From Auricularia sp. M13 (lineage: Eukaryota > Basidiomycota > Agaricomycetes > Auriculariales > Auriculariaceae), in contig CM073195.1 in assembly GCA_037042915.1 (NCBI GenBank), positions 3,596,001 to 3,660,000 of the forward strand: DNA of 64,000 bases. Reading direction: 5' to 3'. The notes under the pieces are model-generated. The model saw only the letters and a list, made by a program, of their open reading frames with translations. It was not told the DNA's origin and did no database searches. Of this stretch, positions 1 to 11,445 are shown in pieces (position 1 is the first letter of the stretch; each line of letters begins with the position of its first letter). A program made the position numbers and the translations under genes.

Positions 1-13
1 CTCTATCTACGAA

Positions 14-1426
14 ATGCAGGCCAGGCTGGACGAGGAACGTCTCACAAGGCGGCCAATGCAGACCATGCCCGCCGAACTGCTGCGCTCTGTCTTCCTCGAC
101 CTTTCGCGCTCCTATGAACCCGACGAACTTTGGGAGCTTCGCGGTCGCTTCAATCCCGAGAGGGCGAAAATGCCCTTCGTCTTGTCCGCTGTCAGCCGTC
201 GGTTTCGCGAGGTCGCCAGAGACTGCCCAGAACTCTGGACTTATGCCGGCGTACCGCCGCTGCCGGTGTACAGGAGGCGTTGGAAGCCTGGGCATGCTCA
301 TCTGCGTCGTGTCAAGACTATATTGGAACTGTCAAAGAATATGTCAATCGACGTGCTACTCCCCTGGAGTATGGAGGTGCCCTGGTCCTCGGAGAACGAG
401 TGGCATCGCCGCATCGTCGACTCACTGTCGGCTCACGCTCACCGCTTCCGCCGCATCCACGCGCGCTTTCCGCAACAGGGAGATCTGGATTTACCACTGG
501 GGATCTTCTGTCGCAGCATGCCTATGTTGGAGCAGCTCACCGTGACCGCCTCGAGCAATAACGACGTCAGCTGGAACCCAGCCGACAAGTTTTTGGCATT
601 CTGTCCCCGCCTGCGCGAGCTACGCTCCGAATTTTCGAACGTTGTCTTCACCTCGCCATGCGCGGTCACATCGCTCACATTACGCGTCACCATCCCCTGC
701 GATCATATCTGGGAAATGCTCCGCCTGGCGTCGTCGACCGTGGAATATCTCGACGTCGGCATCCAGTGGCTTGAGCCTAACTTTGTGGTCGACCCGCCCA
801 AGCGCATGTTGACCTTCCCTGCGCTCAAATCGCTCAAAATCGCGCACTATTTCTCACGCATGCTCGGTCCGTGGGCAGGACTGATCTCTGTCCCTGTTCT
901 TGAAAACCTGGAGTTCGACATAAGCACTCTCGGCTTGCTGCACCGTTTCCTTGCGCAGCAGTGCGCCAGAACTCTTCGCGCCTTGATTCTTACCGCCGGC
1001 ATCAACACGAGTTTGACCGCAGAGCACGCGGCGCAGCTTCTGAACCTGGAGAACATCGAGGACGTTTCGTTCACGTGCGTGGTGCACGAAACGTTCGTAC
1101 ACGCCCTCGTGGACGGGACGTGGCCGAGACTGAAGCGCTTCGCACTTGTGGATGCATCCGTAATCCTTCCTCGTAACTCGGACGCGCTTCCCCGGCTTGT
1201 GCGCGCGCGGAATCTCACTACCGCGCCGGAGGGCAGTCAGCTGACTAAACTCGAGACGGTCATTATGGGGGTCGGGACCGTAGAGGAGTGGGTACGGGCA
1301 GAGGTACACTTCCTTCTCGGTGAAGATCAGGAGGATTCTGATGGCGAACCGTGGGGTGGTGAGTTTGAGAATGAGGACGAGGACGACGAGGACGAGGACG
1401 AGGACGGGCTTGAGCTCTCAGATTAG
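14..1426 (+). CDS. F-box domain protein, single exon, possibly cut by the window edge
   Basis: This is a 470-residue open frame without introns. Near the N-terminus MPAELLRSVFLDL followed by MPFVLSAVSRRF and ELWTYAGVP reads as the basidiomycete F-box-like segment that binds Skp1 in SCF ubiquitin ligases. The remainder is leucine-rich and probably recognises a substrate, and the tail is a run of Glu/Asp (about residues 440-465). The same frame is open back to base 2, so the true start may lie outside the window; the other paralogues (23225-24826 and 44819-46480) have an extra N-terminal coiled coil of about 60-90 residues that is missing here. F-box assignment is from family resemblance; the substrate is unknown. 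Confidence 0.75.
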   Translation: MQARLDEERLTRRPMQTMPAELLRSVFLDLSRSYEPDELWELRGRFNPERAKMPFVLSAVSRRFREVARDCPELWTYAGVPPLPVYRRRWKPGHAHLRRVKTILELSKNMSIDVLLPWSMEVPWSSENEWHRRIVDSLSAHAHRFRRIHARFPQQGDLDLPLGIFCRSMPMLEQLTVTASSNNDVSWNPADKFLAFCPRLRELRSEFSNVVFTSPCAVTSLTLRVTIPCDHIWEMLRLASSTVEYLDVGIQWLEPNFVVDPPKRMLTFPALKSLKIAHYFSRMLGPWAGLISVPVLENLEFDISTLGLLHRFLAQQCARTLRALILTAGINTSLTAEHAAQLLNLENIEDVSFTCVVHETFVHALVDGTWPRLKRFALVDASVILPRNSDALPRLVRARNLTTAPEGSQLTKLETVIMGVGTVEEWVRAEVHFLLGEDQEDSDGEPWGGEFENEDEDDEDEDEDGLELSD

Positions 1427-2008
1427 TCTAATTACCGGCTTGTTGGTGTTTATGGTTTATTCTACCTGCTTTATACTTATTGTGCACATGTGGACGACAA
1501 CAAATTTCTGGCCTGGAAAGAGTCTCCAGGCAATCTTTCCTATCGTTCATGACTGCAGTTCGCTGAGATTACCTTCCTCTCCTTATCCTGTCATGAGTGT
1601 TCAACGTAAAGCAAGGTTCATCGTTCAGACATCACACAGAGCAGCGGAGTTCCGTAGAGCACAGTTATCAGTGGCTTGCATAATTCATTCACGCGCAATG
1701 TTCTGAACAAAGTCTTGCAATCCAACGTTCAACATCGACCATTGGGAACGGGCTCCATGTTCAACATTTCACAGACTACAGGACTGGGCGGTGCTACAGT
1801 CCATGACCTCCACGTTCAAGTCTGACCCTGGAGATCCATGCCCACGAAATCTCATCCCAGTGCCGTCCTACTAATACCGGACCTTCTCAGCAAGTGATAC
1901 GCATCATAGACAGTCAAAACGTCTCACGTTGCTGTGCCAGGGGCAGTTGGTAGTAGAGGTCGAATTGGGGCACAAGTCAGTGTTCGAAGTCGTGAGCTGG
2001 CCGTTGCC
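1427..2008. other. Intergenic, no gene recognised
   Basis: Short overlapping frames only, with no exon-like codon pattern. It should hold the 3' ends of the F-box gene and of the convergent small secreted protein gene. Confidence 0.5.
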
Positions 2009-2341
2009 CTATAGAACGATCAACAACTTTCGATAGGAGGCTGCGAGCCGGATGGCACACACTCCGTAGAAGCAGTAATGCATATTGCCGCCCTGCTGGT
2101 TCATGCCGTAACTAAGGGAGTAAGCAATGAGTTTATGGCGATGGCGGAGACGATGAACCGCGCACTTGCAAAAGGTCGGGGCCCCCAACTGAGCGCTAGC
2201 TCCAGTGAGTGGAAGCATGTGGTCATTGCTGTTCGGGCCAATGCTTCCAGGGCACGAAGCGCACTGCGGAGCGCGCGGGCCAGGCTGAGCCGCAACCAGC
2301 ATGCACGAGGCGATGAGAGTGGCGAGGGCGAAGAAGTTCAT
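2009..2341 (-). CDS. Small secreted cysteine-containing protein, two exons
   Basis: Read with one intron (2112-2165, 54 bp, GTGCGC to CCTTAG) this encodes about 92 residues. The N-terminus MNFFALATLIASCMLVAA is a clear signal peptide, and the mature part has cysteines in CASC, FCNYG and YCFYGVC. The intron length is a multiple of three without a stop, so an unspliced reading also looks open; removing it joins TFC to NYGMNQQGGN, which looks more like a compact secreted domain. The start at 2341 is preferred over an in-frame ATG at 2374 because a TATA box at 2402-2408 puts transcription start near 2375. No specific family is recognised; an effector-like or apoplastic role would be conjecture. 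Confidence 0.5.
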   Translation of the reverse strand: MNFFALATLIASCMLVAAQPGPRAPQCASCPGSIGPNSNDHMLPLTGASAQLGAPTFCKCAVHRLRHRHKLIAYSLSYGMNQQGGNMHYCFYGVCAIRLAASYRKLLIVL

Positions 2342-2401
2342 GTAGTTCAAACTGGCTGATGCGGAAAGGTGCAATACTCTCCAGCATGTTTCTCCTGCTC
2401 C

Positions 2402-2408
2402 TTATATA
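2402..2408 (-). promoter_or_regulatory. TATA box of the small secreted protein gene
   Basis: On the minus strand the sequence reads TATATAA, about 60 bp upstream of the chosen ATG at 2341. Spacing fits a fungal core promoter. Confidence 0.45.
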
Positions 2409-4215
2409 CCCAAGGAAAGCGAGGATACCGCATGCGATTTGAAGGAGGCCCGGAATGACGTTAATTGAAGATCAATAGCTGCAGGTCGACGTGACAGGGC
2501 GTCTTCGACAACTAATATACGCTGTCATCTGCGATCAGAGGGTTGCGATTTTGCCCATCGACGCTCAGTCCATTCTATGGCGAGGATGAGCGGCAGATTC
2601 TGCTCCAAATGCGTGCCGGAGGTTTGACAGAAATGCCACCACCCGCGCGCCTCGACGAGTGTCACGTTAAGAAGCTATGATCCTCGGATAGACAGGTCAT
2701 ATAATCGAACGCTGATAATCACCATGTCTGTGATGGGCATACAGAGTCTGCGCTGCCAGTATAGAAGGGCATCACTAGATAGATGACGGGACATTGAGCA
2801 GAGATGCTAAACGCATTGTGTCGGAGGTCTACATGCCAGGAATGGCGGGGACATCGAAGGCGCTTTGGCAAGGACCCTCCTGATAGCAGTCGAAGTCGAT
2901 CGGCTTGCAGAAACAGAAGTGGAGAAATGACGCGTTCAAGAAGCTTCTACTTGGAGTCGTGCATATGTGGCGTTGTGCACGGCGTCCGCATATCGTGTGG
3001 AGAGATCCCGCAACACAGCGATTGTAGCAATGTCAAGTAAAGCGCCAGCCAAAGTCATCTCGAATATGCGCAACATTGCCTGTGTTGTGCTGTGTGTGGC
3101 TATAACATCTGTCGTTCTTCCAGCCAGCTAGTCCAGGATGGGCCAGCAGATTCGCGAGCACCAGAGTATCAGCGTGTTCATGATAACGGCAACCCAAAAG
3201 ATTTGGAATATTCGCCCACGCAGATAAAGGATGGCGAGTAGTTCCGATTGGAGGACTATGTGCACAGGTGACTCCTCTCCAGAGACAATGTGTAAGGCAG
3301 AGCGCAAGACGAACTCGAAGATTCTAAGTCCGAACCATGCCTGGACTCGGACCGGACTCCGACACGCGGACCGACTTGACCTCGACCAGGACACCGACTT
3401 CTCATCGGGCATTGGCGCCTGAGGCCCAGGGCCGCAGACTGCTTGACGCCGTTATTTGCGTCATCTGCCGTCTTGCGCAATTCTCTTGCCCGATGTCTTA
3501 TGGCCGACCTACTAAATATGAGTACATTGGCCACAAATTCTCTGTTGTGTCGCTTACACAGCCATGAAAAACCTCAACCAGGAAATTTGCCATGTAGCTA
3601 ATCACGGAGTCTCAGTCTACGGCGTCCAGCTTTTGCCTGCCCGAGCTGATAGGTGACACCTGCGAATGCACCGGCAATCGGCACCACGGAAATTCGCTCT
3701 TTTCACGCCTTCTACGTCCGCGTCTGCGTCTTGCCTTGTTCTTGTGTGCACCCCAAACATCGCGAACTGCGATCTCTCAGACGTGGCTACGGGATTTTCA
3801 GTCGTTTCGGCAAAAGATCACAGGCGTCGGCGTTTCTGACTACTAAATGAATTGCCATGGTCCGCGCTGCATTGCCTCGGGTCCTGGGCGTCGGTATATG
3901 GCGTGTTTCCAGACAGCGTTTTTTATCACCTACGCTGGCAGCCTTTGCCTGCTGGCTACGTGGACATTCTATGGCCTTCGGTGTTTTATATAACATGCCC
4001 GTTCATGGGCCAGCAGGCAGACTGTCGCCACAGTTATCGGCGATACAACCCAGACGCCTCCGTGTCTTCATTTCCATGCGTCTACCTCATCCTTGGGCTA
4101 TGCTCAAGCGTCAACCGCAAACTGAATCTAGGCGCATTCAAAGGGAAAATCACAAAGTACGGCCAAGTAAGGAGGCCAGTGCACCGATACGAGGCGCACA
4201 AGGACACCGTTATGA
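2409..4215. other. Long intergenic stretch, no gene recognised
   Basis: About 1.8 kb with only short frames on either strand. One hydrophobic frame on the minus strand (3128-3412) could be a decayed membrane-protein fragment, but no start, intron signals or conserved motif support it. Confidence 0.4.
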
Positions 4216-4443
4216 ACGGGCCCGGGCGAGTTCCTCACGCTGGCGCTCCCCGTCACCAACGCGCCTCAGTTCACGGGAGACGTGTTTACCATCAACGGAG
4301 ACGCCGACACCGTCTTCTGTCACTGTATTACCCAGCCCGCGTGCGCAGACCTCGCGAATGAGGTGCAGTTCTATCCCGCCGCCAACTTGGTGGAGTGTGG
4401 CAAGCATCTCGTCGATATTGACGATCTTGTCGACCATCATTGA
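4216..4443 (+). pseudogene. Fragment of a secreted alpha/beta hydrolase gene (relative of 13539-14803)
   Basis: The frame contains APQFTGDVFTINGD, CITQPACADLA and VQFYPAANLVECG. These match, nearly residue for residue, APQFTGDVFTINGD, CTQPGCANLA and GQFYPAAKSVEFG at the end of exon 3 of the intact hydrolase on the opposite strand. Similarity stops exactly where the intact gene has its third intron; the donor GTAAGC of the intact copy is GCAAGC here. No start codon, no upstream exons and no GHSYG nucleophile segment are found nearby, and the frame runs to a stop at 4441-4443. It is therefore a relic of a duplicated copy. Confidence 0.8.
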
Positions 4444-7400
4444 GTCCGATCTCACGCGCCCCCTCTAGCGGCTGTTCCCCATGTGGGAACATGTCGGCCC
4501 TGGTCTCGCACGCACACAACACGCGCCGCACATGATCGCGTCCTGGCCATCGACATACGGCCCCGCGAGACAGCGCGGAGGTGTCGAGGTCCATGAAGCA
4601 GCCGCCCAATGCAGATGTCGACGACACCCCGGACGTTCCGCGTTTTCGCGCTGCACGCAACGACGACGTGCGACGATCGGAACCACACTGCGCGAGGTCA
4701 GCCGTTCACGCAGCGTCGCCGATCGAACTCACTGTGACCGTCCCGCGCAGATGTTCCGCGTCCAGCCCGCGCCCGCCGAGGCGTCGTCCGCCATGCGCAC
4801 GATTTGAACTCGAGCACGCTCCGGCGGTGGGCGTGCGCATACAGTAGCTGTCCGGAGCGTGAGCGTGACGGCGAGTCCGCAGCGCGCGTGTACGTACCGC
4901 GTTTGTTTCACATACTTAGTGACCCCTCGCAATCGCAACGTTTCCTTCTCCATGCGCCGAGCAGCGCGCGCAAACCGCACGCTGCGATGGTCCGTCAGAG
5001 ATGACGATAGCGTGGGAATGCGCAATGTGGGACGAACCTGGCGTAACTCGACGATTGGCAAAAATCGGCCTGCAAATGCATGGATCAGCGTCATTTTGGA
5101 CGGCAAGCAAGCGCGCAGTACTGACCGTGGCGATGGACATGCGCTGCCGATCGTGGGTCGTCGCGAATGCTAGATGACCGAACTCTGAGTTCGACGCGCG
5201 CCGACATGCACAACAACGGGCACATAGTATCTGAACGATTTCCAGGAAATGATAATGTATCAGCGGACGACAGCAGCGACGATGAACGCATATACAAGCT
5301 CACCTTCAGCGGCGGCGGGCCAGATGCAGAAAGACTTGACGACAGCGTGAAGAGGTTCTTCGCGTCAAGGAATTCGTTTCAGTACAATGTCGTCAACAAT
5401 GCACGCATGGCGTGATACCTGTATGCGTGATAAATAAAGTCAGAGAGATGTTCCACGGCGATCGTGGAAGTCGACGATGGGCTGCAACGGCTGGTTCACG
5501 CCGCGCTCGGACGTCTGCGGTTTCATTCCAAGTAACTGTCGCAACGTGAAGCATAATCAGTAAAGCTCATGTTAAAGCAAACTGTACAAAGCTTACCGCT
5601 CGTGCAAAAAATCAGGGCCCGAGGACGGTCGAGACGGTGGTGAAGCGCGTCGACGGTGGTGCGAGCGGGGAGCACGCCACCGTGACCATTGCCGGAGGGC
5701 AGAGGGCGATGGCAACGCAGAGAATCAATGCATAGAGGAGCAGGAAAATTCCCGTCCGTGAGCAGTGGATGGAGCGGAAGAGGGAAGGAGAGGAAGGTCC
5801 GATGGTCGACTTTGACCCGTTCCACAGCGCCTTTTATACCCTCGCACGAGGCTCGCAACCTCCGTTGCTTTCCCGGAAGCCAGCTTCGCATGCTTACACA
5901 GAGCGGGTTGTACGACACGTTCCGTGGGAAACGCGAGGTGGCGGGCCCGAGGCCGCCGGGGTGCTTGTGTTCTGTGTTTAGCCACCCCGTCCGACCTCCC
6001 GCCGCCGATTCCTCGCCGCCAGACCCTTCCAGCCGGTTCAACTTGCTCTCGCTCATGCGTATAGACGCCCATACAGCGTTAAGCGCCCGTGGGGGAGCAG
6101 AGGGTAGGCCAGGAGGTGCCCGTATACCCTGTGGACGCGAAAAATGCGCTACGACGCGAACGCCGCGCGGCCGCGTCTAGACTCGTTCTGTCAGCATCTC
6201 TGATGCGTGATCTACCGGCGATTGATGGTTGCAAGCCGAGAAGCGCGGGAAACCAGGGGAAAGTGAGTAACTTGCGTTTTTCGTCGCGACCGCGCAGCGC
6301 GCAGATCTCGTCCCACGCCTCCATTCGTCGCAATTTGAGTCAGAATTGCTTCCCAATATGACCACTCAGCATGTGAAACCTGGAGGGTACAGGCGCCGGT
6401 CTCTGCGGGTACGTTCTTGGCCGTTGTTCGCTGACGAGCGGAGTTTGCACGCGCCTCATCTGCGCCCGCCCCGGCACGTGGGCCTGAAAATTCGTCATTC
6501 GGACGAGTTCTAGCACCTCCTCGCTGACTCATCACGTTGCATAGTCTCATTATGAGTATTCGAAAACGTCAAACTGCCAAAATGCCACGGGAAAACTCGG
6601 TGCATGTGCGACCCTTAGTGGCAACTTGCTCGCCTTTGCAGTCCAGAACAGTTTCTAACACTGGAATTTCTGCTCTCATGAATATTAAGCGCCCATAGAG
6701 TCAGAGCAGACGATGATATCTGCAATCTCCGTGGGGAATACCAGGTATCGCCACGCTGCGCTCCCGCGCTCGATTCCTTGCATTCGCAATGCTAATCGGA
6801 GATCAGTCTCTCCGTAAGATGCCACCGAGCATTTTTCCGCCGGGCCAACTCGGCGTTGCAGTTCTGCATTCATTGAACCTAAAGGTGAAAGTGACACCGA
6901 GACGCAATACAGGGCCTCGTCATTCATCACCAAAATGCTCACATGCTGTTGTAGCTGCTGCGTTATCGCAACGTCGGTATTTTTGGAATGTCTGATGACT
7001 CAGGTGTTGAGCTGAAAAGCCGCAGGCTGTGCGGTAATACACGTCGAATATACTTCCGTGTTGACAGATCACATGCTATCGCAGCGCGCGCGAGTTGAAT
7101 GGTTCTCCCGGTCCCTATGGTACGAGTCCGCCTTGCTCCCACATACATAAGATCCCAAGAAACCGAACCGCCAAACCTCACGTCTTTCCCCCCCAATGCT
7201 GCCAGCTCGTCGGGCGTCCGGCGTAGTTGCTCTGATGCGCATAACGGCATTCTCCGCTTCTTTCTCCCCAACGTCCACCATCTCCGACTCACTGGTCGCC
7301 GATTCGGGCACCGCGGCGACCGCGGGCTCTCAGCCCCTATTTGTAGCACGCTGTTCAACGTTTTATTGTGTTGAAGAAGGCCAATATGCAGTAGGTTTTG

Positions 7401-7830
7401 CGTTTGCAAGGCTCAGAGAGTTCGTCTGACGGCTGAGTGTTGCAGAGCGCGTCTCCAAGCAAATTTTCGCAACCTGCTCGTTTTGAACGGCCCCCCGCTT
7501 CTTGATGTCTGCGTCGAGTCTCGCGCGAGTTGGTTTTACCTGTTCCCACTCTCCCGACGTCGCCGTGCTCCATTTTATTTTCAAAGAGGGCACCGTCAGT
7601 CGGTCGAATCGCCGGTGCCGTGCTGTCCTGTGCGATGTCCCGCACTCGACATGCTCAGAGGCCTGCAATTCTTTGCGCTTGCCAAAAATTGCACGCTGCA
7701 TCGCGCGCGGCGCAAGCCTCTTATCAACACATGCTCGCACCCGTTGAGAATTGCGGAATGTCGCGCCGTTTGCGGTGCTTGTTGCAGGATACTGACTTTT
7801 TTCACAGGCCGTCATGCAGCTAGGCGCGGG
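4444..7830. other. Gene-poor stretch, possible isolated promoter remnant
   Basis: About 3.4 kb without a supportable gene. A TATAAAAGG sequence occurs on the minus strand near 5830-5840, but the frames downstream of it stop quickly. A short frame at 5200-5415 (+) has a serine/aspartate-rich start and no recognisable family. Confidence 0.4.
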
Positions 7831-7839
7831 TAATCGAGG

Positions 7840-8830
7840 TGTGCGCACAGTTCCTATGAGCGGGATATCCTCTCATCTGGGCAGCCAGATCTTTGGCCGG
7901 TCTGTGGCCGGCTGGTTCATGCTCATGGTGATGGTATGTGTTTTGTCCTGGTACTGCGACTCTGACATCATCGCGCAGAATGTGCTATTTCACCGTGGCG
8001 AGTCGCCACCTCGAAATGCGACGACTTGCAGCCGGCGGTGGGAATGACCGCGGTATCGCTGCTGTTCCTTGGCGACGCGTAGTTGCATCGCGCGTTGGGT
8101 ATCGGCGCGACGCAATCGCGATGCGATTCCGCGACCCTAAGGTCAGTTCCTGCACTACGCCCTCCTCATCTGCCAACGATTTCCCGCGACTCCAGGCATC
8201 GCCTATGTGCGTGATACGCCCCGGGGCTTGCACATGCAAGCAGTATTCGCATGGCTGCTTGGATCGCTCGACCGCCTCGCCCAGCCATTCATTGTCCGAT
8301 CTGCGACGTCGTCGCCAACCATCAGAATCTCGGAGTCTGGTCTCCCAATGCAGCAGAAATCCGTGGCCCGACGCTTGCGCTGTGGGTCTGCAATTCTCGC
8401 CGTTGGTAAGCCTTTTTCTTCCCGGTGCTGCTCGGGACTGATTTCGTCCTCCAGGTCAATCCTTTCCGTTCCGCTCCCAATTCGCCACATCAGATCGTCC
8501 TCTCCCGCGCCGCCCGACCCTCCCGCGCACTTGTGGTCGCCGCAGCTCATTTGGCGCGGATGGACAGGCTGTGTTCTTGCGCTCAAAGTGAGTTTCTCAC
8601 GCGCCATGCACCCGCCGCCAAAGCTGATTTCACCACGCAGTGCAATACTTCGTGCGTCCCGCGCATCGGAGACTCCTTGGACAAATTCCCGCGCACATTC
8701 TAGCTCGCCTGAGGCCCCGTGCGTTATGCATCCCACGAGGCCAACAGTTGGCGCCGCCCTGCGGACGTGTTGGCGTGCGCAACCCAGCCGCGTTTGGAAG
8801 CGGTGCGTCGGTTTCTCCGCGCGGTTCCCG
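7840..8830 (+). pseudogene. Probable decayed multi-exon gene, family not recognised
   Basis: Four regularly spaced, canonical short introns can be drawn on the plus strand: 7934-7978, 8142-8195, 8406-8454 and 8588-8640 (45-54 bp, each GT to AG), plus a further good donor after 8830. Between them lie stretches that look like protein, such as CPICDVVANHQNLGVW and GLHMQAVFAWLLGSLDRL, but they fall in different frames and one is interrupted by a TAG. The simplest reading is a former gene with frameshifts. I cannot name the family, and a fast-evolving intact gene with other splice sites is not excluded. Confidence 0.3.
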
Positions 8831-9303
8831 GTGAGTCAACTCGTTGCTATTTGTCATTGTCAACCGTGAGACGTCGGAAAGTCGCACGAATGGCAACATT
8901 TGGGATTTGACCGCTGCCGAGGAATACTACTTGAAAGTCGTATTCGTTGGCACTCGCTGCTCTGCGGAGCAGTCAAGTCTCCGTAATCAGTCCCACCTTT
9001 ACACGGCCACCCAGGCGATCACCTAAATTGTCATAATTTGATCAATTACACAACAGACGTTTTGCTGTGAACAACTGAGCTGTCCTTCGTGCAAAGACAA
9101 AAATTGTATCATCAGATCACACAAAAGATGTCATCGGGTGACGCAAAAAACATTATGCACCGGAGCTGCCACATACGGAAATGATTACGGGTCCCAGCTC
9201 ACTTTCTACTTCCACTTATGAGTGGATGCAAGGTTCAGACGAAGAGAAACATCTGGATTATAAGGGATCAAGGGACAGCATAATTCTAGATTAGCAGGCA
9301 AAT

Positions 9304-10320
9304 TAGTCAAAATCGTCGTCAGGCCCGAAGTCGTCGAAATCCTCTGCGCGCGCTGGTTCCTTGTACAGTAGTTTGTCCCGGGCAATGATACCGTCCGCCC
9401 ATCTGAAGAGAAATGAACACGCTCACCGGTTGAGGCAACAGCCTACATACCTGTCCCAACCGGTGCTGGTGACATCGGGCCCGTGTGTCGCGTAGAGCTC
9501 TTCTAATTTTGCGTTCAAGATCGGCCAGAAGTTGGTGTCTTGGCCTCGGGTCGTCGGGGCGCTGACGAGAGGCTCAGCTGTCTCACGCTTTGACACCGTC
9601 AGCCTCCAATTCAGTCTAAAGGGCTGGAGCGTGCGCACCATCAAGGCCAATCGGGCCTCCTGCTGCTTGTTCGGAGTGTAGGTACGGTTCCTGCCCCGCA
9701 TTGCCCAGTGCTCGGACATGTGTTTGACCCAGGTGCTGAGGCTCGTGCCTTGCACGACCATTCGCCAGATCTGTTATTGCCAATGTTAGGATCTACGACC
9801 GTCAAAATATAGGACACACCAAAGCGCGCAGCTGGCCGCGAGCCTGGCCAGCAAATTTCTCGAGCATCTTGTGAATAGCCTCCTTGACGTCTTTGTCGGT
9901 GAGATAGCCGCACTTGGCCAGCGGATGACCGTCGTCCTTGTGCGAGGAGTAGTAGTTCTAAACCGAATCAGTGTCAGTCCAAGCAGTTAAATAGAATAGC
10001 TCTGACCATGGCTGCAATATGAATGCCGTAGTACGAGTTCACGGGTTGGAATAAGTAATGACGCGTTGCACGCCGCATGTTTTTCTGCGGGAGCATCAGC
10101 TATCGCGCAACGTAACCAACAGATTTTAGCGCACCAGAATGGCTGCAGGAGGCTTGAAGTTCTCAACAATGCGAGTGTCGAGCGTTGCAACCTTGGACTC
10201 GATGGACTTCAAGAGTGCGTGTCGTGTCGTGCGGCGCCATCGATGGTCATCCAGCCAGACTTGCACAGCACGCAGCGCACCAGCCCGGACGTCGAAGAGC
10301 GGGCAAACACTGTAAACAGG
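9304..10320 (-). CDS. Hypothetical protein, at least five exons, 5' end unresolved
   Basis: Going 5' to 3' on the minus strand, exons at about 10320-10135, 10084-10007, 9957-9820, 9770-9451 and 9402-9304 join in frame across introns of 48-50 bp with GT-AG ends. The product runs from VQVWLDDHRWRRTTRH, with a helical stretch LLKSIESKVATLDTRIVE, through YLTDKDVKEAIHKMLEKFAG and MSEHWAMRGRNRTYTPNKQQ to an acidic end FDDFGPDDDFD. Phase agrees at every junction, which argues for a functional gene. A stop at 10342-10344 closes the first exon upstream, and I could not find the start exon. No domain was recognised; the basic, helical, acidic-tailed make-up could suit a nuclear or TE-associated protein, which is only a guess. 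Confidence 0.5.
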
Positions 10321-10344
10321 CTGTAAGCAGTCTGCCGGTGGTCA

Positions 10345-11445
10345 CCAATCTGGTGTACAGACAATCTGCGCGATGCAAATCCAACGGCATGGTAGTGTTG
10401 CAAGCAATAGCGTCGGGCGGCGGGTTCCGAGCCCGGTGAGTCCGTGTTTGGCCGCACCGGGAAACGCTTACGTGGTCATCCGATTACAACATTTGCGTCT
10501 TTGCACAGCAGACGTCAAATGTGTTAAAAAGCAAGCCATCGGAGGTGATCAGGAAGATACAATTCCTGTAATCCCTGATATCACGCGTTTTAGCTCATCC
10601 TTTTCCTGGCCGTGTATGTCATCCTCCTTGTTCCCAATTCCCGTCACACCGTAGACCATTTTTAGACACTGCATGCAATAAAGCGGATGATTCGATCATT
10701 ATCCGAGTGTTAGTGTTAGAAGCCGGCCGTGGAAACAGGTGCGAAGGAAGGCTGAGCTTTGCTCTCAGAGGATGTCTCCTGCGGCCTGAGAGTACCAAAG
10801 ATTACAGAAAAAGGGCGTGGGAATAGATGTCAAGGGCAACAGGGAGCGGAACGCAGCACATCACGGGTGTGTCAGCCCGTCCGGATGGCCACGACGCCGG
10901 CCGATGCATCTCTCGCCGTCCTGCAGCTCCAGCACATTTCGCAGCGCAGCGGCGACGTCTCTCACGTTGCGCACACTGCCGCAAGGGCGGACACCGCGGT
11001 TGTTGCGAGGGAAGCGCCAATTTGGAAGACATCACCATGCTGATCTCAGCGCCGTTCCGCCCTCCCCCGGGCTAGACGCCCTGGAAGGGTATAAAAGGCG
11101 GGCCATTTCAGTTTGGCCACACTCGTCTCTCTCTCCCCCAGACGTCGCTATGCTCTGGAATTGCTCGATCGCCGTCTCACCCCCCTGCTCGTCGTCTCTC
11201 GCGTCCTCCACACCCCCACTCGTTGTCGTCTCGCGCGCCGCCCCAGACGCCAGGTTCTGTCGTTTTGTCTCGCCGTCGAGTATTTTACCAGGCCTTCGGG
11301 CGGAATGTCACCATGCCAATTTTTGCCAAAGTATGACACTTTTTTCGTACCTACCAGAAATTATGCTCGGCTGCAATAAGAAAACAACCAATTCACACCG
11401 AGCTCAATGCACCAAAAAGAACTCCCGCGATAGCTATAGTATACA
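10345..11445. other. Intergenic region with one TATA-like site
   Basis: No supportable gene. A TATAAAAGG sequence on the plus strand near 11090 is followed by an ATG at 11149, but the frame behind it is composed of Ser/Pro/Arg-rich text without a family match and runs antisense into the lipase gene. Confidence 0.4.

Noticed and set aside
5523-6180. Frames on both strands around a TATAAAAGG
   Set aside because: The minus-strand frame downstream of the TATA has no ATG in the long open frame, and the frame beginning with an ATG stops after about 25 codons.
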